Shown here in pieces: positions 42,686 through 50,923 of a DNA stretch of 63,228 bases. Positions within the stretch are counted from its first letter, which is position 1; every line of letters starts with the position of its first letter. The DNA lies in NCBI GenBank assembly GCA_032251145.1, contig JAVVER010000006.1, positions 1-63,228 of the forward strand, in the 5' to 3' direction. The DNA comes from BRH-c54 sp032251145. GTDB taxonomy: Bacteria > Bacteroidota > Bacteroidia > Flavobacteriales_E > Vicingaceae. The notes under the pieces are model-generated. The model ran no database searches. It worked only from the letters and a program-made list of their open reading frames with translations, and was not told the origin of the DNA. A program made the translations under genes and the position numbers.

Positions 42686-43339
42686 CTAATTGGTTAGTAA
42701 ACTTTTATAAGCTCGTGATATCGGTAATTGAAATTCATTTATATAAATAGCATTACTTTTATAAGAACTTATTTTGTTTTTATTGATGATATAAGACCGA
42801 TGAATTCTAACAAAATCATCACTCAACATTTCCAAAGTTTTCTTTAGCGTCATTCGTTGAATTAATGCTCCATTTTCGGTAACAATTTTAACATAAGAAC
42901 CTTCTGCTTCACAGTATAGTATTTCTTTTTCTGCAATTTTTTTAATTCCTTTAGGAGTAATTACTTGTAGGTATTTCGAATCTTTAACTTTTAGTTTTAT
43001 TAATTCTACTGCAGCAATTACATCTCGCTCTTTAAAAGGTTTGGTTATGTAGGAAGTAGGTTGTGTAGCTATGGCTTTTTTTAGTACTGCTAGCTCATTG
43101 TTGGCTGTAATATAGATAAACGGAAGGTTTAGTTTGTTCAATTTTTCTCCAAATTCAATTCCGTTTTGGTTGTTAGATAAACGAATGTCTAAAAAATAAA
43201 AATCAGGTGCTTTAGTTAAACTTTTTTCTGCTTCTGTTAGATCATCAATTATTTCAATAACGTTTACATTAATGCTTGAAAGTATTTGTGATAGATGGTC
43301 GGCAATAATTAATTCGTCTTCTACTATTATAGCATTCAT
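42686..43339 (-). CDS. LytTR-family response regulator
   Basis: A 217-residue regulator. Receiver domain 1-120 with phospho-Asp in FYFLDIRLSNNQNG (Asp53 region), IYITAN (Thr switch) and SYITKPFKERD (conserved Lys). The C-terminal LytTR DNA-binding domain covers about 125-217 (EILYCEAEGSYVKIVTENG, HRSYIINKNKI). The gene directly follows the histidine kinase with zero spacing (stop TAA at 43340-43342, start at 43339), so the two form one signalling pair. Its targets are not visible; the large adhesin gene downstream is a reasonable candidate. Confidence 0.92.
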   Translation of the reverse strand: MNAIIVEDELIIADHLSQILSSINVNVIEIIDDLTEAEKSLTKAPDFYFLDIRLSNNQNGIEFGEKLNKLNLPFIYITANNELAVLKKAIATQPTSYITKPFKERDVIAAVELIKLKVKDSKYLQVITPKGIKKIAEKEILYCEAEGSYVKIVTENGALIQRMTLKKTLEMLSDDFVRIHRSYIINKNKISSYKSNAIYINEFQLPISRAYKSLLTN

Positions 43340-45016
43340 TTATGATAATTTAATTGCTGTATTAAAATAGAAACCATTTTTATTTTCAATAGTGTATTCA
43401 GCCTTTATTTGCTTACAAAGTAAGTGAATTAATTTTGGTTTTTCTTTGTCAGTAATGCCTATTCCATTATCGCTATAAGTAAATTCAATTTTTTTGTTTT
43501 TGATGTTTTTATATCGAATGTTTATTTCTTTTGTTGAGCTGTAATTTTCTGTAAAACCGTGTTTTAAAGAGTTTATAATTAACTCATTAAGAATTAAACC
43601 GACATAAACAGATTTTTCTATACTGAACAACACTTTATCAAAATCTTTTGTTAAAATAATGTTTTTGGCATGTAAAAGAGGAAGTAAATTGTCGCAAATC
43701 TCGTTAAGGTATGTCTTAAGATTAATTTTATTTTTTTCTTCATTAATATAAAGTTGTTGGTGTAGTGTAGCTATAGATTCAATTTTAGTAACAATATTGG
43801 TTAACGCATCATGATTTTCGTTTTCCTTTTTGTTTTTTTCGCGAGCTACTAATGAAACAATTAGCTGTAAGTTGTTTTTAATTCTGTGATTGGCTTCACC
43901 CATAAAAAACTCATTTTCTTTTAGCAGCTTAGACAAGCGTTTGTTTTTGGCTTTAACGGTGATGTAGAAAATTAAAGATATACTTAATAAAATAATAAGT
44001 GAGACAATAGCTGTGAAAAATGTTTTTTGCCGCTGTTTTTCTTGAATAATAATGTTTTTTTGTTCAATAATTTCAGCATTTTTTTGCTCGGTTTTAAATT
44101 TGGTTTCTAGCTCAGCAATGGTTTTGTTTTGATTGTTTAAATAATAATTGTTAGCTTCTTTTTGGTACTCGGCTAAGTATTTATAGCCGTTTAATGAATC
44201 ATTTTGTAAAAAATGAGCTTTAGAGATGTATTCCAATATAGCACACTTAAGGTTCGACCAATTGGTAGGCTCAATATCTTTTAAATTCGTTTCTAAATGA
44301 AGAAGGGCTAAGGGGTAGTTTTTTTGCTTGTAGTAAATTTTAGCTTTATTCAAGTAAGTGTTGGAATGATTGATTTTGTCATTTTTATTTAGTGCTAGTG
44401 CTTCATTAAAATAGGATAAAGCTTTATTATAATCTTCGTTTTGCTCATAAATGTTGCCTAATTCGTTATAGATAGTTGCTTGTTCGCTAATAAATTGGTT
44501 TTTTTTAGCATAAGCGAGTGCTTCATTAGAATATTTTATGGCACTATCTATCTTACCTATATGATTATAGAAGGCAGCCTTCCTATTTAAAAAAATACAT
44601 TTTGTTAAATCTGAAAAAGTTGGTAATAGACTTAGGTTGCTAAAAAGTTCGTTAGCTAAATCAATTCGCTGGGTTAGGGTATAAAAATCAGCTAAATGAA
44701 CTTTTGATTTAAGAAGAAGTTCCGGATGGTTTATTTCTTCGCTTAACTCAATGGTGCTTAGAATGGTATTTAAAGCATCATAATTTTTAAACGTAATTCT
44801 TAAACTACGGGCTTTTTTAAGAAGCACTTCTATATAAAGAGAATCAACTTTTTGGGTAGATGCTAAGTATAAAGAATAATAATGTTCTGCTTTATTAAAA
44901 TCCTGATTTTTTTCTGAGATGTAGGCACTATCTAACCAATTATTTTGTGCAAAAGAATCAACTTTCTGACCACTAATGATTACTGCTAATACAACGAATG
45001 TTCTGATAAAATTCAT
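43340..45016 (-). CDS. TPR-containing histidine kinase (HisKA_2 type)
   Basis: A 558-residue membrane sensor. Signal peptide at the N-terminus (VVLAVIISGQKVDSFAQ), TPR repeats to about 310 (NELGNIYEQNEDYNKALSYF), a coiled coil, one membrane helix at about 335-353 (IVSLIILLSISLIFYITV), then a cytoplasmic kinase domain with phosphoacceptor His in EANHRIKNNLQLIVSL (about 376), N-box LNELIINSLKHGF and G-box YSDNGIGI. This TPR-helix-kinase plan paired with LytTR regulators is common in Bacteroidetes. Ligand unknown. Confidence 0.92.
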   Translation of the reverse strand: MNFIRTFVVLAVIISGQKVDSFAQNNWLDSAYISEKNQDFNKAEHYYSLYLASTQKVDSLYIEVLLKKARSLRITFKNYDALNTILSTIELSEEINHPELLLKSKVHLADFYTLTQRIDLANELFSNLSLLPTFSDLTKCIFLNRKAAFYNHIGKIDSAIKYSNEALAYAKKNQFISEQATIYNELGNIYEQNEDYNKALSYFNEALALNKNDKINHSNTYLNKAKIYYKQKNYPLALLHLETNLKDIEPTNWSNLKCAILEYISKAHFLQNDSLNGYKYLAEYQKEANNYYLNNQNKTIAELETKFKTEQKNAEIIEQKNIIIQEKQRQKTFFTAIVSLIILLSISLIFYITVKAKNKRLSKLLKENEFFMGEANHRIKNNLQLIVSLVAREKNKKENENHDALTNIVTKIESIATLHQQLYINEEKNKINLKTYLNEICDNLLPLLHAKNIILTKDFDKVLFSIEKSVYVGLILNELIINSLKHGFTENYSSTKEINIRYKNIKNKKIEFTYSDNGIGITDKEKPKLIHLLCKQIKAEYTIENKNGFYFNTAIKLS

Positions 45017-45079
45017 TAGTAGGTAATGTTGGTTTTTTTTGGATAAAAAAATTGAAAAAATTTAATAACAGTCAAATTT

Positions 45080-45673
45080 CTAAATCAACTGTTTATTGCC
45101 GAATTTCTTTTTAATTTCAGCATATCTCGGACAAGAAACTAAATGGTCGTTTACCATTCCTACTGCTTGCATGTGAGCATAAAGCGTGGTGCTACCTAAA
45201 AACTTAAATCCTTTTTTCTTCATAGTTTTTGCTAATTCATCAGAAATAGCAGTAGTTGCAGGAACTTCTTTTAATGTTTTCCATTGGTTTTGTATTTGTT
45301 TACCATTTACAAAACTCCAGATAAACTTAGCAAAAGAGCCGTATTCTTTTTGAATAGCTAGAAAAATATTGGCATTATTGATAGCGGCTTCAATTTTGGC
45401 TCTGTTTCTTATTATTCCTGCATTCTGCAATAATTCTTCTACTTTTTTGGAGTCGAATTGAGCTACTTTTTTAGGGTTGAAATCTGCAAAAGCTTGTCGG
45501 TAGTTTTCTCGTTTTTTTAAGATGGTTGACCAACTCAATCCGGCTTGAGCACTTTCTAATACTAAAAATTCAAACTGTTTGGTATCGTCTAAAACCGGTA
45601 CACCCCATTCTTCATCATGGTAGTTGATGTACTGTTCAAAACCTAAGCACCAAGGACATTTTTCTGTTTTCAT
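45080..45673 (-). CDS. tag: DNA-3-methyladenine glycosylase I
   Basis: A 197-residue base-excision enzyme removing 3-methyladenine. The N-terminal CPWCLGFEQYINYHDEEWG (residues 6-24) supplies the zinc Cys and His and the conserved YHDxEWG; LVLESAQAGLSWSTILKKR follows, and the C-terminal FKFLGSTTLYAHMQAVGMVNDH ends with the zinc ligands HLVSC. Length normal. Two bases separate its start from the stop of the YggS-family gene, so they are likely co-transcribed. Confidence 0.95.
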   Translation of the reverse strand: MKTEKCPWCLGFEQYINYHDEEWGVPVLDDTKQFEFLVLESAQAGLSWSTILKKRENYRQAFADFNPKKVAQFDSKKVEELLQNAGIIRNRAKIEAAINNANIFLAIQKEYGSFAKFIWSFVNGKQIQNQWKTLKEVPATTAISDELAKTMKKKGFKFLGSTTLYAHMQAVGMVNDHLVSCPRYAEIKKKFGNKQLI

Positions 45674-45675
45674 AA

Positions 45676-46335
45676 TTAATTGTAATTTCTTTCTCCAAAT
45701 ATACTACTTCCAACACGAATCATGGTACTTCCTTCTTCAATGGCGATTTGGTAGTCTCCGCTCATGCCTATGCTTAAAATTTGAAATTGATGATTGGAGA
45801 TTTGAAATTTATCAAATAAATTTTTTAGAGTTTTAAATTCTTTTCGGATTTGGTTTTTATCATCGGTAAAAGTTGCCATGCCCATTAGTCCAACAACTTT
45901 TATATTTTTTAAATGTTGGAATGCTTCGCTTTTTATGAGTTCAATCACTTCTTTTTCATCAAAGCCAAATTTGGTATCTTCTTCAGCAATGTGTATTTGC
46001 AATAAACAATTAATTACTCTTTCGTTTTGAGCAGCTCGTTTATTGATTTCTTTTAACAATTTAAAACTATCTACACCATGAATTAAACTTACAAAAGGAG
46101 TAATGTACTTTACCTTGTTGCTTTGCAAATGACCTATCATGTGCCATTCAATGTCTTTTGGTAAGCTTTCGTATTTTTCGGTTAGTTCTTGTACTTTATT
46201 TTCTCCAAAAATTCGTTGACCGGTTTGGTAAGCTTCTAAAATTGCTTCATTGGATTTTGTTTTAGAAACTGCTACCAATGTAACATGTTCAGGAATGGAA
46301 GCTTTTATTTGTTGTAAGTTTTCTGTAATGTTCAT
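45676..46335 (-). CDS. YggS-family PLP homeostasis protein
   Basis: A 219-residue alanine-racemase-like TIM-barrel protein that binds PLP and buffers its supply (PLPBP/YggS family). LVAVSKTKSNEAI (residues 20-32) carries the PLP Lys; GENKVQELTEKY, WHMIGHLQSNKVK, and LSIGMSGDYQIAIEEGSTMI with VRVGSSIFG at the C-terminus are all diagnostic. Length matches. It heads a probable two-gene unit with tag. Confidence 0.95.
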   Translation of the reverse strand: MNITENLQQIKASIPEHVTLVAVSKTKSNEAILEAYQTGQRIFGENKVQELTEKYESLPKDIEWHMIGHLQSNKVKYITPFVSLIHGVDSFKLLKEINKRAAQNERVINCLLQIHIAEEDTKFGFDEKEVIELIKSEAFQHLKNIKVVGLMGMATFTDDKNQIRKEFKTLKNLFDKFQISNHQFQILSIGMSGDYQIAIEEGSTMIRVGSSIFGERNYN

Positions 46336-46339
46336 GGAG

Positions 46340-46347
46340 CAAAGTTA
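46340..46347 (-). promoter_or_regulatory. -7 box close to the YggS-family start (possible leaderless)
   Basis: TAACTTTG on the minus strand matches TAnnTTTG and ends four bases from the ATG (46335), so a transcript starting at the usual distance would begin at or within the start codon. No -33 element is seen. Confidence 0.35.
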
Positions 46348-46389
46348 GTTTTTCTGTTGAGGAGAAGAAATAATTTGTATTTTTGTTTT

Positions 46390-46552
46390 AGAAGTTGTTT
46401 AAAGTCCCCTCTATAAATTAAAAAATGTTTCTTTTTTTGCACTACATTGTTATTTCCTCCAACCATAGCTATGGCTATGCTTGTCAAAAATGCCTCGTAT
46501 TACAAAAAAATAATTCATTTTCATGGTTATATTTGGACTTTAAACAACTTCT
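46390..46552. repeat. 163-bp element with perfect 18-bp terminal inverted repeats
   Basis: Left end AGAAGTTGTTTAAAGTCC (46390-46407) is the exact reverse complement of the right end GGACTTTAAACAACTTCT (46535-46552). A further palindrome CCATAGCTATGG lies inside at 46463-46474, and the interior codes nothing. The same 18-mer is at 35-52. The structure resembles a MITE or a REP-like dispersed element; no target-site duplication was established. Confidence 0.7.
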
Positions 46553-46646
46553 TATATAAAATCATTAAAATCAAAGTGATTTAAATTTTACAAGTATTAA
46601 AAATATTATAAAATGAAGTAAAAAAAGAGTAGTAAATATACAACAT

Positions 46647-46804
46647 ATCAGCGTTAGCTTATTCCTTGTCGTGGAAAACTGGTAATTTTTAAAGACAAAC
46701 GGGTAATATCCTTAACGCTCACGTAAAGCGTGAGCATTAGTTTATTCCGTTTGTCAGGTATACCAGTACCTCCACGACAGAGTTGCTAAATGTCTCACGC
46801 TGAT
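46647..46804. other. 158-nt nested hairpin (candidate structured RNA or degenerate repeat)
   Basis: Stacked complementary blocks in order: 46647-46653 with 46798-46804 (ATCAGCG/CGCTGAT); 46654-46658 with 46785-46789; 46667-46674 with 46772-46779 (TGTCGTGG/CCACGACA); 46678-46684 with 46761-46767 (ACTGGTA/TACCAGT); 46694-46702 with 46747-46755 (GACAAACGG/CCGTTTGTC); 46717-46723 with 46729-46735 (GCTCACG/CGTGAGC). GC content is above its surroundings. Strand of any transcript is unknown; the plus-strand gene at 46856 follows by 51 bp. Confidence 0.65.
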
Positions 46805-46855
46805 TTTTTATACTAATGCTTAGTTTGAGATGTTGAAGCATAAAAAGTTAAAAAA

Positions 46856-47734
46856 ATGAATAAAAAATCATTGCTACCATTGAGCTTAATTTTTACTGTT
46901 TTCCTTTCAGTATTTTGTATTTCTAATTTATATTCTCAAGATACAATAAAGATTACTCAACAATCTTTTAAATTAAATAATTCTTCTAAAATTGATTATT
47001 ATGGATTTGCAGAAGGAGATAAAGTAATGTTTTCATTTTCTGAGATGAAATATAAAGGTATTGATGAAATAATAATAACTGAATACAATAGCAATAATAT
47101 AATCTTTAAAATTACGAAACCAGAATTTATTCATGAGATAATTGATATACCAAATACTGGTATTTATAAGTTTAAGTTTACTGTTGGAGCATTTAAATCA
47201 AGAGATTGCGAGTATATTTTAAAAAGAATCCCAAAAGACGAGTCTAAAAAACATTTTAACACCAGTGTTTATTGGGAAACTTTATTTGACACAGTAGCAC
47301 AACAAAAAGTTGTTTATGATACAATTACCGAAACTATATTAAATAAGCCTTTCACTATAAATTCAAAAACGAATAGTAATGGCAATAGGTTAGTTTGTAA
47401 GTTTGACATCCCTCAAAATACTTATAGGTTGAGCTACAACATAAGTATTAATCTTTCGGATGTAAAAAATATTGAATGTAAATTAGCAGATTTTGAAAAT
47501 GCAAACTATTTTTTACAGGGTCTATCGTATAAGTATTTAAAAGATATTAATGTTTTTAATAAAAAAGCTGTTAGCTCAAATTTATTAAAAGGAAGTTATG
47601 CTTTCATTTTTACTAATAATAATATGTTTACTGGAATTCAAATATCAGTAAATGTTCAGGCTCAAAGACTATTAGTAAGTAAGTCAACCGAAAATGTTGT
47701 TAAAACTCGTAAAGTTCCTTATTTAAAGGAATAA
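46856..47734 (+). CDS. secreted protein of unknown function
   Basis: A 292-residue exported protein: signal peptide LPLSLIFTVFLSVFCISNLYSQ (about 6-27). The mature part is beta-rich and begins with a lectin- or sandwich-like stretch (KIDYYGFAEGDKVMFSFSEM), later INSKTNSNGNRLVCKFDIPQ and FDIPQNTYRLSYNISINLSD. No T9SS signal at the C-terminus and no catalytic motif. It stands alone, downstream of the structured non-coding region. Family not recognised. Confidence 0.7.
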   Translation: MNKKSLLPLSLIFTVFLSVFCISNLYSQDTIKITQQSFKLNNSSKIDYYGFAEGDKVMFSFSEMKYKGIDEIIITEYNSNNIIFKITKPEFIHEIIDIPNTGIYKFKFTVGAFKSRDCEYILKRIPKDESKKHFNTSVYWETLFDTVAQQKVVYDTITETILNKPFTINSKTNSNGNRLVCKFDIPQNTYRLSYNISINLSDVKNIECKLADFENANYFLQGLSYKYLKDINVFNKKAVSSNLLKGSYAFIFTNNNMFTGIQISVNVQAQRLLVSKSTENVVKTRKVPYLKE

Positions 47735-47884
47735 TATAGAGCAACAAGTATTCCATAGCAAGTCACTTTTTAGTTTCATTTAGCAAGAAACTGAGAAGTA
47801 GGAAGATTCATCACTTCATTTTTCTATTCCTCATTCTTCGAAATGAATAAAGTCGTTCAAAATGACAGCTCCAATTGGCTTTGC

Positions 47885-47925
47885 AGTTATGAAAAAGTCC
47901 CCCTTCGGAGGATTTAGGGGGCCAA
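47885..47925. repeat. C5/G5 inverted element near the DUF1015 stop
   Basis: CCCCCTTCGGAGGATTTAGG-GGG around 47889-47911 is the same GC-rich hairpin type as the one at 3283-3304. It is at the 3' end of the minus-strand DUF1015 gene. The preceding stretch (47760-47880) contains similarly decayed-looking intergenic sequence without a coding frame. Confidence 0.5.
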
Positions 47926-49158
47926 ACTATAAATCGTTAAACCACTTCTCATTTTGGGTTCTATCCAAGTACTTTTAGGAGGCATAATGTTGTTGGCATC
48001 GGCAACGGCTTTTAGTTGTTCAATAGCAACAGGGTAAAGTCCAAATGCAACAATGGCTTCTTCACTATCTACTTTTTCTCTTAATCCTATAGCTCCTTTG
48101 GTGCCTTCCATAAATTCAATACGGTTATCGGTTTTTAAGTCGGTAATACCTAAAATAGGTGTTAGGATGTTGGTAGTAAGAATTCTTGCGTCCAAATTGC
48201 CCACAATATCATCGTCTTCATAAGTGCCTTTTTTTGCAGTAAGCGAATACCACTTTCCGGCAAGGTACATAGAGAAATTATGTGGTTTAGTAGGGGAGTA
48301 GTCTGTGTTTTTTTCTTCTACATCAAAAAGCTTGTCAACTTCGGCTAAAAAACTTTCGGGAGTATGTTCGTTAAGGCTGCTAACCGTTCTGTTGTATTCA
48401 ATAATGTTGAGTTTACTTTCGGGAATTAGATAAGATAAAAAGAAATTAAACGGTGCATCAGGATTGTAATTCGGATTTTCAGCTCGTTTGCTTTGAGCAT
48501 ACAATACTGAAGAAGCCGAACGATGATGTCCGTCTGCAATGTAGATTTTGTCAATATTTTTAAAGGCTTCTACTAATGTGTTGATGTCGTTTTCATCATT
48601 TACCAACCATAAATCTTGTTTAATGTGGTGTGTAGTACAAAACTCGTATTCAGAGCGAGTGGCTAAATATTTATTAATAACGGCATCTACAGCAGGGTTG
48701 TCTTTGTAGGTTAGTAAAACAGGCTCTGCATTAAACTGACAAACATCTAAATAGAGTTTAAAAGTTTCTTCACGTTGCGTTAAGGTATGTTCATGAATTT
48801 TAATGTTTCCGTTGAGGTAGTCATCAACAGAAATTCCTGAAATTAGACCTACATAAGTGTTGGTGGTTGTTATTTGTCGGTAAATGTAAAAAGATGCCTT
48901 TTCATCTTGCATAAAAATACCAGCAGCGTTAAACTCATCAAATTTCTCACGTACCTTTTCAAAGCGTTCGATGGAGTTGGGTTGAGTTTTGTCGTCTTTT
49001 CTAAACTCAGGATTAATGACATGCAAAAAAGTGTAAGGATTGCTCTCCAACTTAGCTTCTAAAATGTGCTTTGGATAAATGTAAGCAGGCATACTCGATA
49101 CCAAGTAAGCTTTATCTCTGGTCGGACGAATTGCTTTGAAAGGGATTATTTTTGCCAT
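47914..49158 (-). CDS. DUF1015-family protein
   Basis: A 414-residue soluble protein of the DUF1015 family. Conserved features: IIPFKAIRPTRDKA at the N-terminus; NPYTFLHVINPEF near 41-53; FYIYRQ; and IYIADGHHRSAS near residue 205, the family's hallmark His motif. Biochemical function of the family is not clearly established. In many Bacteroidetes this gene neighbours serA and serC, as here (47914-51997), suggesting a link with the phosphorylated serine pathway. All run on the same strand with a 106-bp gap containing a hairpin. Confidence 0.88.
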   Translation of the reverse strand: MAKIIPFKAIRPTRDKAYLVSSMPAYIYPKHILEAKLESNPYTFLHVINPEFRKDDKTQPNSIERFEKVREKFDEFNAAGIFMQDEKASFYIYRQITTTNTYVGLISGISVDDYLNGNIKIHEHTLTQREETFKLYLDVCQFNAEPVLLTYKDNPAVDAVINKYLATRSEYEFCTTHHIKQDLWLVNDENDINTLVEAFKNIDKIYIADGHHRSASSVLYAQSKRAENPNYNPDAPFNFFLSYLIPESKLNIIEYNRTVSSLNEHTPESFLAEVDKLFDVEEKNTDYSPTKPHNFSMYLAGKWYSLTAKKGTYEDDDIVGNLDARILTTNILTPILGITDLKTDNRIEFMEGTKGAIGLREKVDSEEAIVAFGLYPVAIEQLKAVADANNIMPPKSTWIEPKMRSGLTIYSLAP

Positions 49159-49176
49159 ATTAAATTATAAAATAGA

Positions 49177-49246
49177 ACACTGATTACACGGATGCTACAG
49201 ATTTTAACGGATGGAAAAAATCTGTGTTTATCAGTTAAATCAGTGT
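49177..49246. repeat. nested palindromic element between DUF1015 and serA
   Basis: Outer arms ACACTGATT (49177-49185) and AATCAGTGT (49238-49246) pair perfectly; inner arms ACAGATTTT (49197-49205) and AAAATCTGT (49217-49225) pair perfectly. Sequence and shape are typical of dispersed Bacteroidetes intergenic repeats. It could act as an mRNA stabiliser or terminator-like structure. Confidence 0.6.
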
Positions 49247-49264
49247 CATCTGCGTTCAAATGTA

Positions 49265-50212
49265 TTACAATAACAACTCTTTTATCTGACTAGCTAATTC
49301 TTCACCAATTCTGTCCTGAGCTTCTAGCGTAGCAGCACCAATATGTGGAGTGAGTGAAATTTTTGGGTGCTTCAATAAATCTTCTCTTGGAGTGGGTTCG
49401 TTTTCAAAAACATCTAAAGCAGCGTGAGCCACTTTTCCTGAGTTTAAATTGGTAATTAATGCATCTTCATCTACCACACCACCACGAGCAGCATTAACGA
49501 TAATAACACCATCTTTCATTTTAGCAAATTCTTCATTACCAATAGCTGGCTGCCCTAATTTAGGCACATGTAAAGAAATGAAATCTGCTTTAGTCAACAC
49601 TTGTTCTTTTGTGGAAGAAGCTAATTCAACAGCAACCAATTGGTTGCCAACTTTTATATTAATAGTAGCTTTTTCTGCAAAAGGATCGGTGTAAACTACA
49701 TTCATTCCGCAACCTAAGGCATAACTGGCAGTTGCCTGACCAATTCTTCCAAAACCAATAATACCAAGCGTTTTTTCTCGTAATTCTATTCCTTTAGCGT
49801 ATTTTTTCTTTAAAGTTTTAAATTCAGCAACACCATTTTTAGGCATTTGTCGGTTGGCATCGTAAACAAAACGAACTGCACCAAATAAATGAGCCATAAC
49901 CAATTCAGCAACCGATTGAGATGAAGAAGCTGGAGTATTGATTACATGCAATCCTTTTTCTTTAGCATAAGCAACATCTATATTGTCCATTCCAACACCA
50001 CCACGTCCGATTAATTTTAACCCTGGACAAGCATCAATTAGGTCTTTTCTAACAGTAGTAGCACTTCTTACCAAAAGAGCTACATAATTTTCGTTATTTA
50101 TAGCTTGGATTAATTCATGTTGAGGTACTGTTTCTGTTACAACGGTAAAACCTGCTGCTTCTAGTTGTTGTTTGCCTATGGGGGCAATTCCATCGTTTGC
50201 TAATATTTTCAT
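49265..50212 (-). CDS. serA: D-3-phosphoglycerate dehydrogenase
   Basis: A 315-residue short-form PGDH that oxidises 3-phosphoglycerate to 3-phosphohydroxypyruvate, the first step of serine synthesis. NAD motif GIIGFGRIGQATASYALGCG near 140-160; ARGGVVDEDAL near 233; catalytic His in HIGAATLEAQDRIG. It lacks the C-terminal ACT domain of longer forms, so it should not be inhibited by serine through ACT binding. serC is nearby on the same strand, with one kinase-like gene between. Confidence 0.92.
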   Translation of the reverse strand: MKILANDGIAPIGKQQLEAAGFTVVTETVPQHELIQAINNENYVALLVRSATTVRKDLIDACPGLKLIGRGGVGMDNIDVAYAKEKGLHVINTPASSSQSVAELVMAHLFGAVRFVYDANRQMPKNGVAEFKTLKKKYAKGIELREKTLGIIGFGRIGQATASYALGCGMNVVYTDPFAEKATINIKVGNQLVAVELASSTKEQVLTKADFISLHVPKLGQPAIGNEEFAKMKDGVIIVNAARGGVVDEDALITNLNSGKVAHAALDVFENEPTPREDLLKHPKISLTPHIGAATLEAQDRIGEELASQIKELLL

Positions 50213-50239
50213 TTTATTGTGTATGATTTTTTTAGTTGT

Positions 50240-50881
50240 TTAATTCCAAAAGATTTCTGGTTTAATATAAAATACAGTATCTATAAAATATAGAATTTTA
50301 TTACACGTAAGTACGTTTTCATCATGCAAATCTTCTAATATAATACCTAATTCAGGATGATAATAGTCGTGATTCCTAGTGTTTATAAAACCATTGGAGA
50401 GTAAAAACTCTTTAACCTTACTTAAATCTGTTGCTTTGTCAGATTTAATAAAATTTTGTTTTACAACTGCATATAGATTTGTTTCGGACAAATAAAAACC
50501 AAGTAATTGGTAGCTTGTGTCAGAAAAAAAGTAATTATTTAGCAATAAATTATTAAAATAATCTAGCCACGATTCATAATAAATAGCATCGTTTAATTTA
50601 ATTACGTGATGATTATCTTTAATATAAACTTTTTGTTCAGCTCCGCTTGAAATATATAGGGATTCATCTATTTCTTCACAAAACAAGTTGTTAAGAGTTG
50701 CAAAACTGATTAACTTCTTTTTTTCCTCTTCTTTGTTTTTGAATTTTTTTTCAACCAAAGCACCTGCTTTTTTGCTTCTTCTAAGGTAACTGGCAACTGT
50801 TTGGATAACTGCATCATGGCTAGAGCTGCTCTTTCCTGAAAGGATATTTTGTAGTTCATATTTGGTGTTGTTTATGTTCAT
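50240..50881 (-). CDS. kinase-like protein of the polyvalent-protein type
   Basis: A 213-residue protein. Residues 75-205 show a minimal protein-kinase-like core: SGAEQKVYI (glycine-loop region), HHVIKL with Lys95 as likely ATP-binding lysine, ILEDLHDENVL (184-189, catalytic DxHxxN-type loop) and FIDTVF with Asp201 as the metal-binding Asp. This matches the kinase domain often found inside polyvalent proteins of phages and plasmids. The N-terminal 70 residues are Lys/Glu-rich helices (RRSKKAGALVEKKFKNKEEE). It lies between serA and serC (gaps 27 and 42 bp), an unusual place. Target unknown. Confidence 0.75.
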   Translation of the reverse strand: MNINNTKYELQNILSGKSSSSHDAVIQTVASYLRRSKKAGALVEKKFKNKEEEKKKLISFATLNNLFCEEIDESLYISSGAEQKVYIKDNHHVIKLNDAIYYESWLDYFNNLLLNNYFFSDTSYQLLGFYLSETNLYAVVKQNFIKSDKATDLSKVKEFLLSNGFINTRNHDYYHPELGIILEDLHDENVLTCNKILYFIDTVFYIKPEIFWN

Positions 50882-50923
50882 ACGAAGTTACTAATCTTAT
50901 TTATTAGAGTCAAGTAGTGATGA

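Larger units (their letters stand above)
46336..46855. other. 520-bp non-coding gap rich in inverted repeats
   Basis: Holds an 18-bp terminal-inverted-repeat element (46390-46552) and a nested hairpin (46647-46804). No reading frame of plausible length is present between 46347 and 46856. Confidence 0.7.

Noticed and set aside
46647..46804. Integron attC site
   Set aside because: The fold is similar in shape, but the RYYYAAC and GTTRRRY core boxes are not paired as required, and no integrase or cassettes are seen.
49177..49246. Riboswitch upstream of DUF1015
   Set aside because: The paired arms are a simple nested palindrome without a recognisable ligand-binding core, and the sequence looks like a dispersed intergenic repeat.
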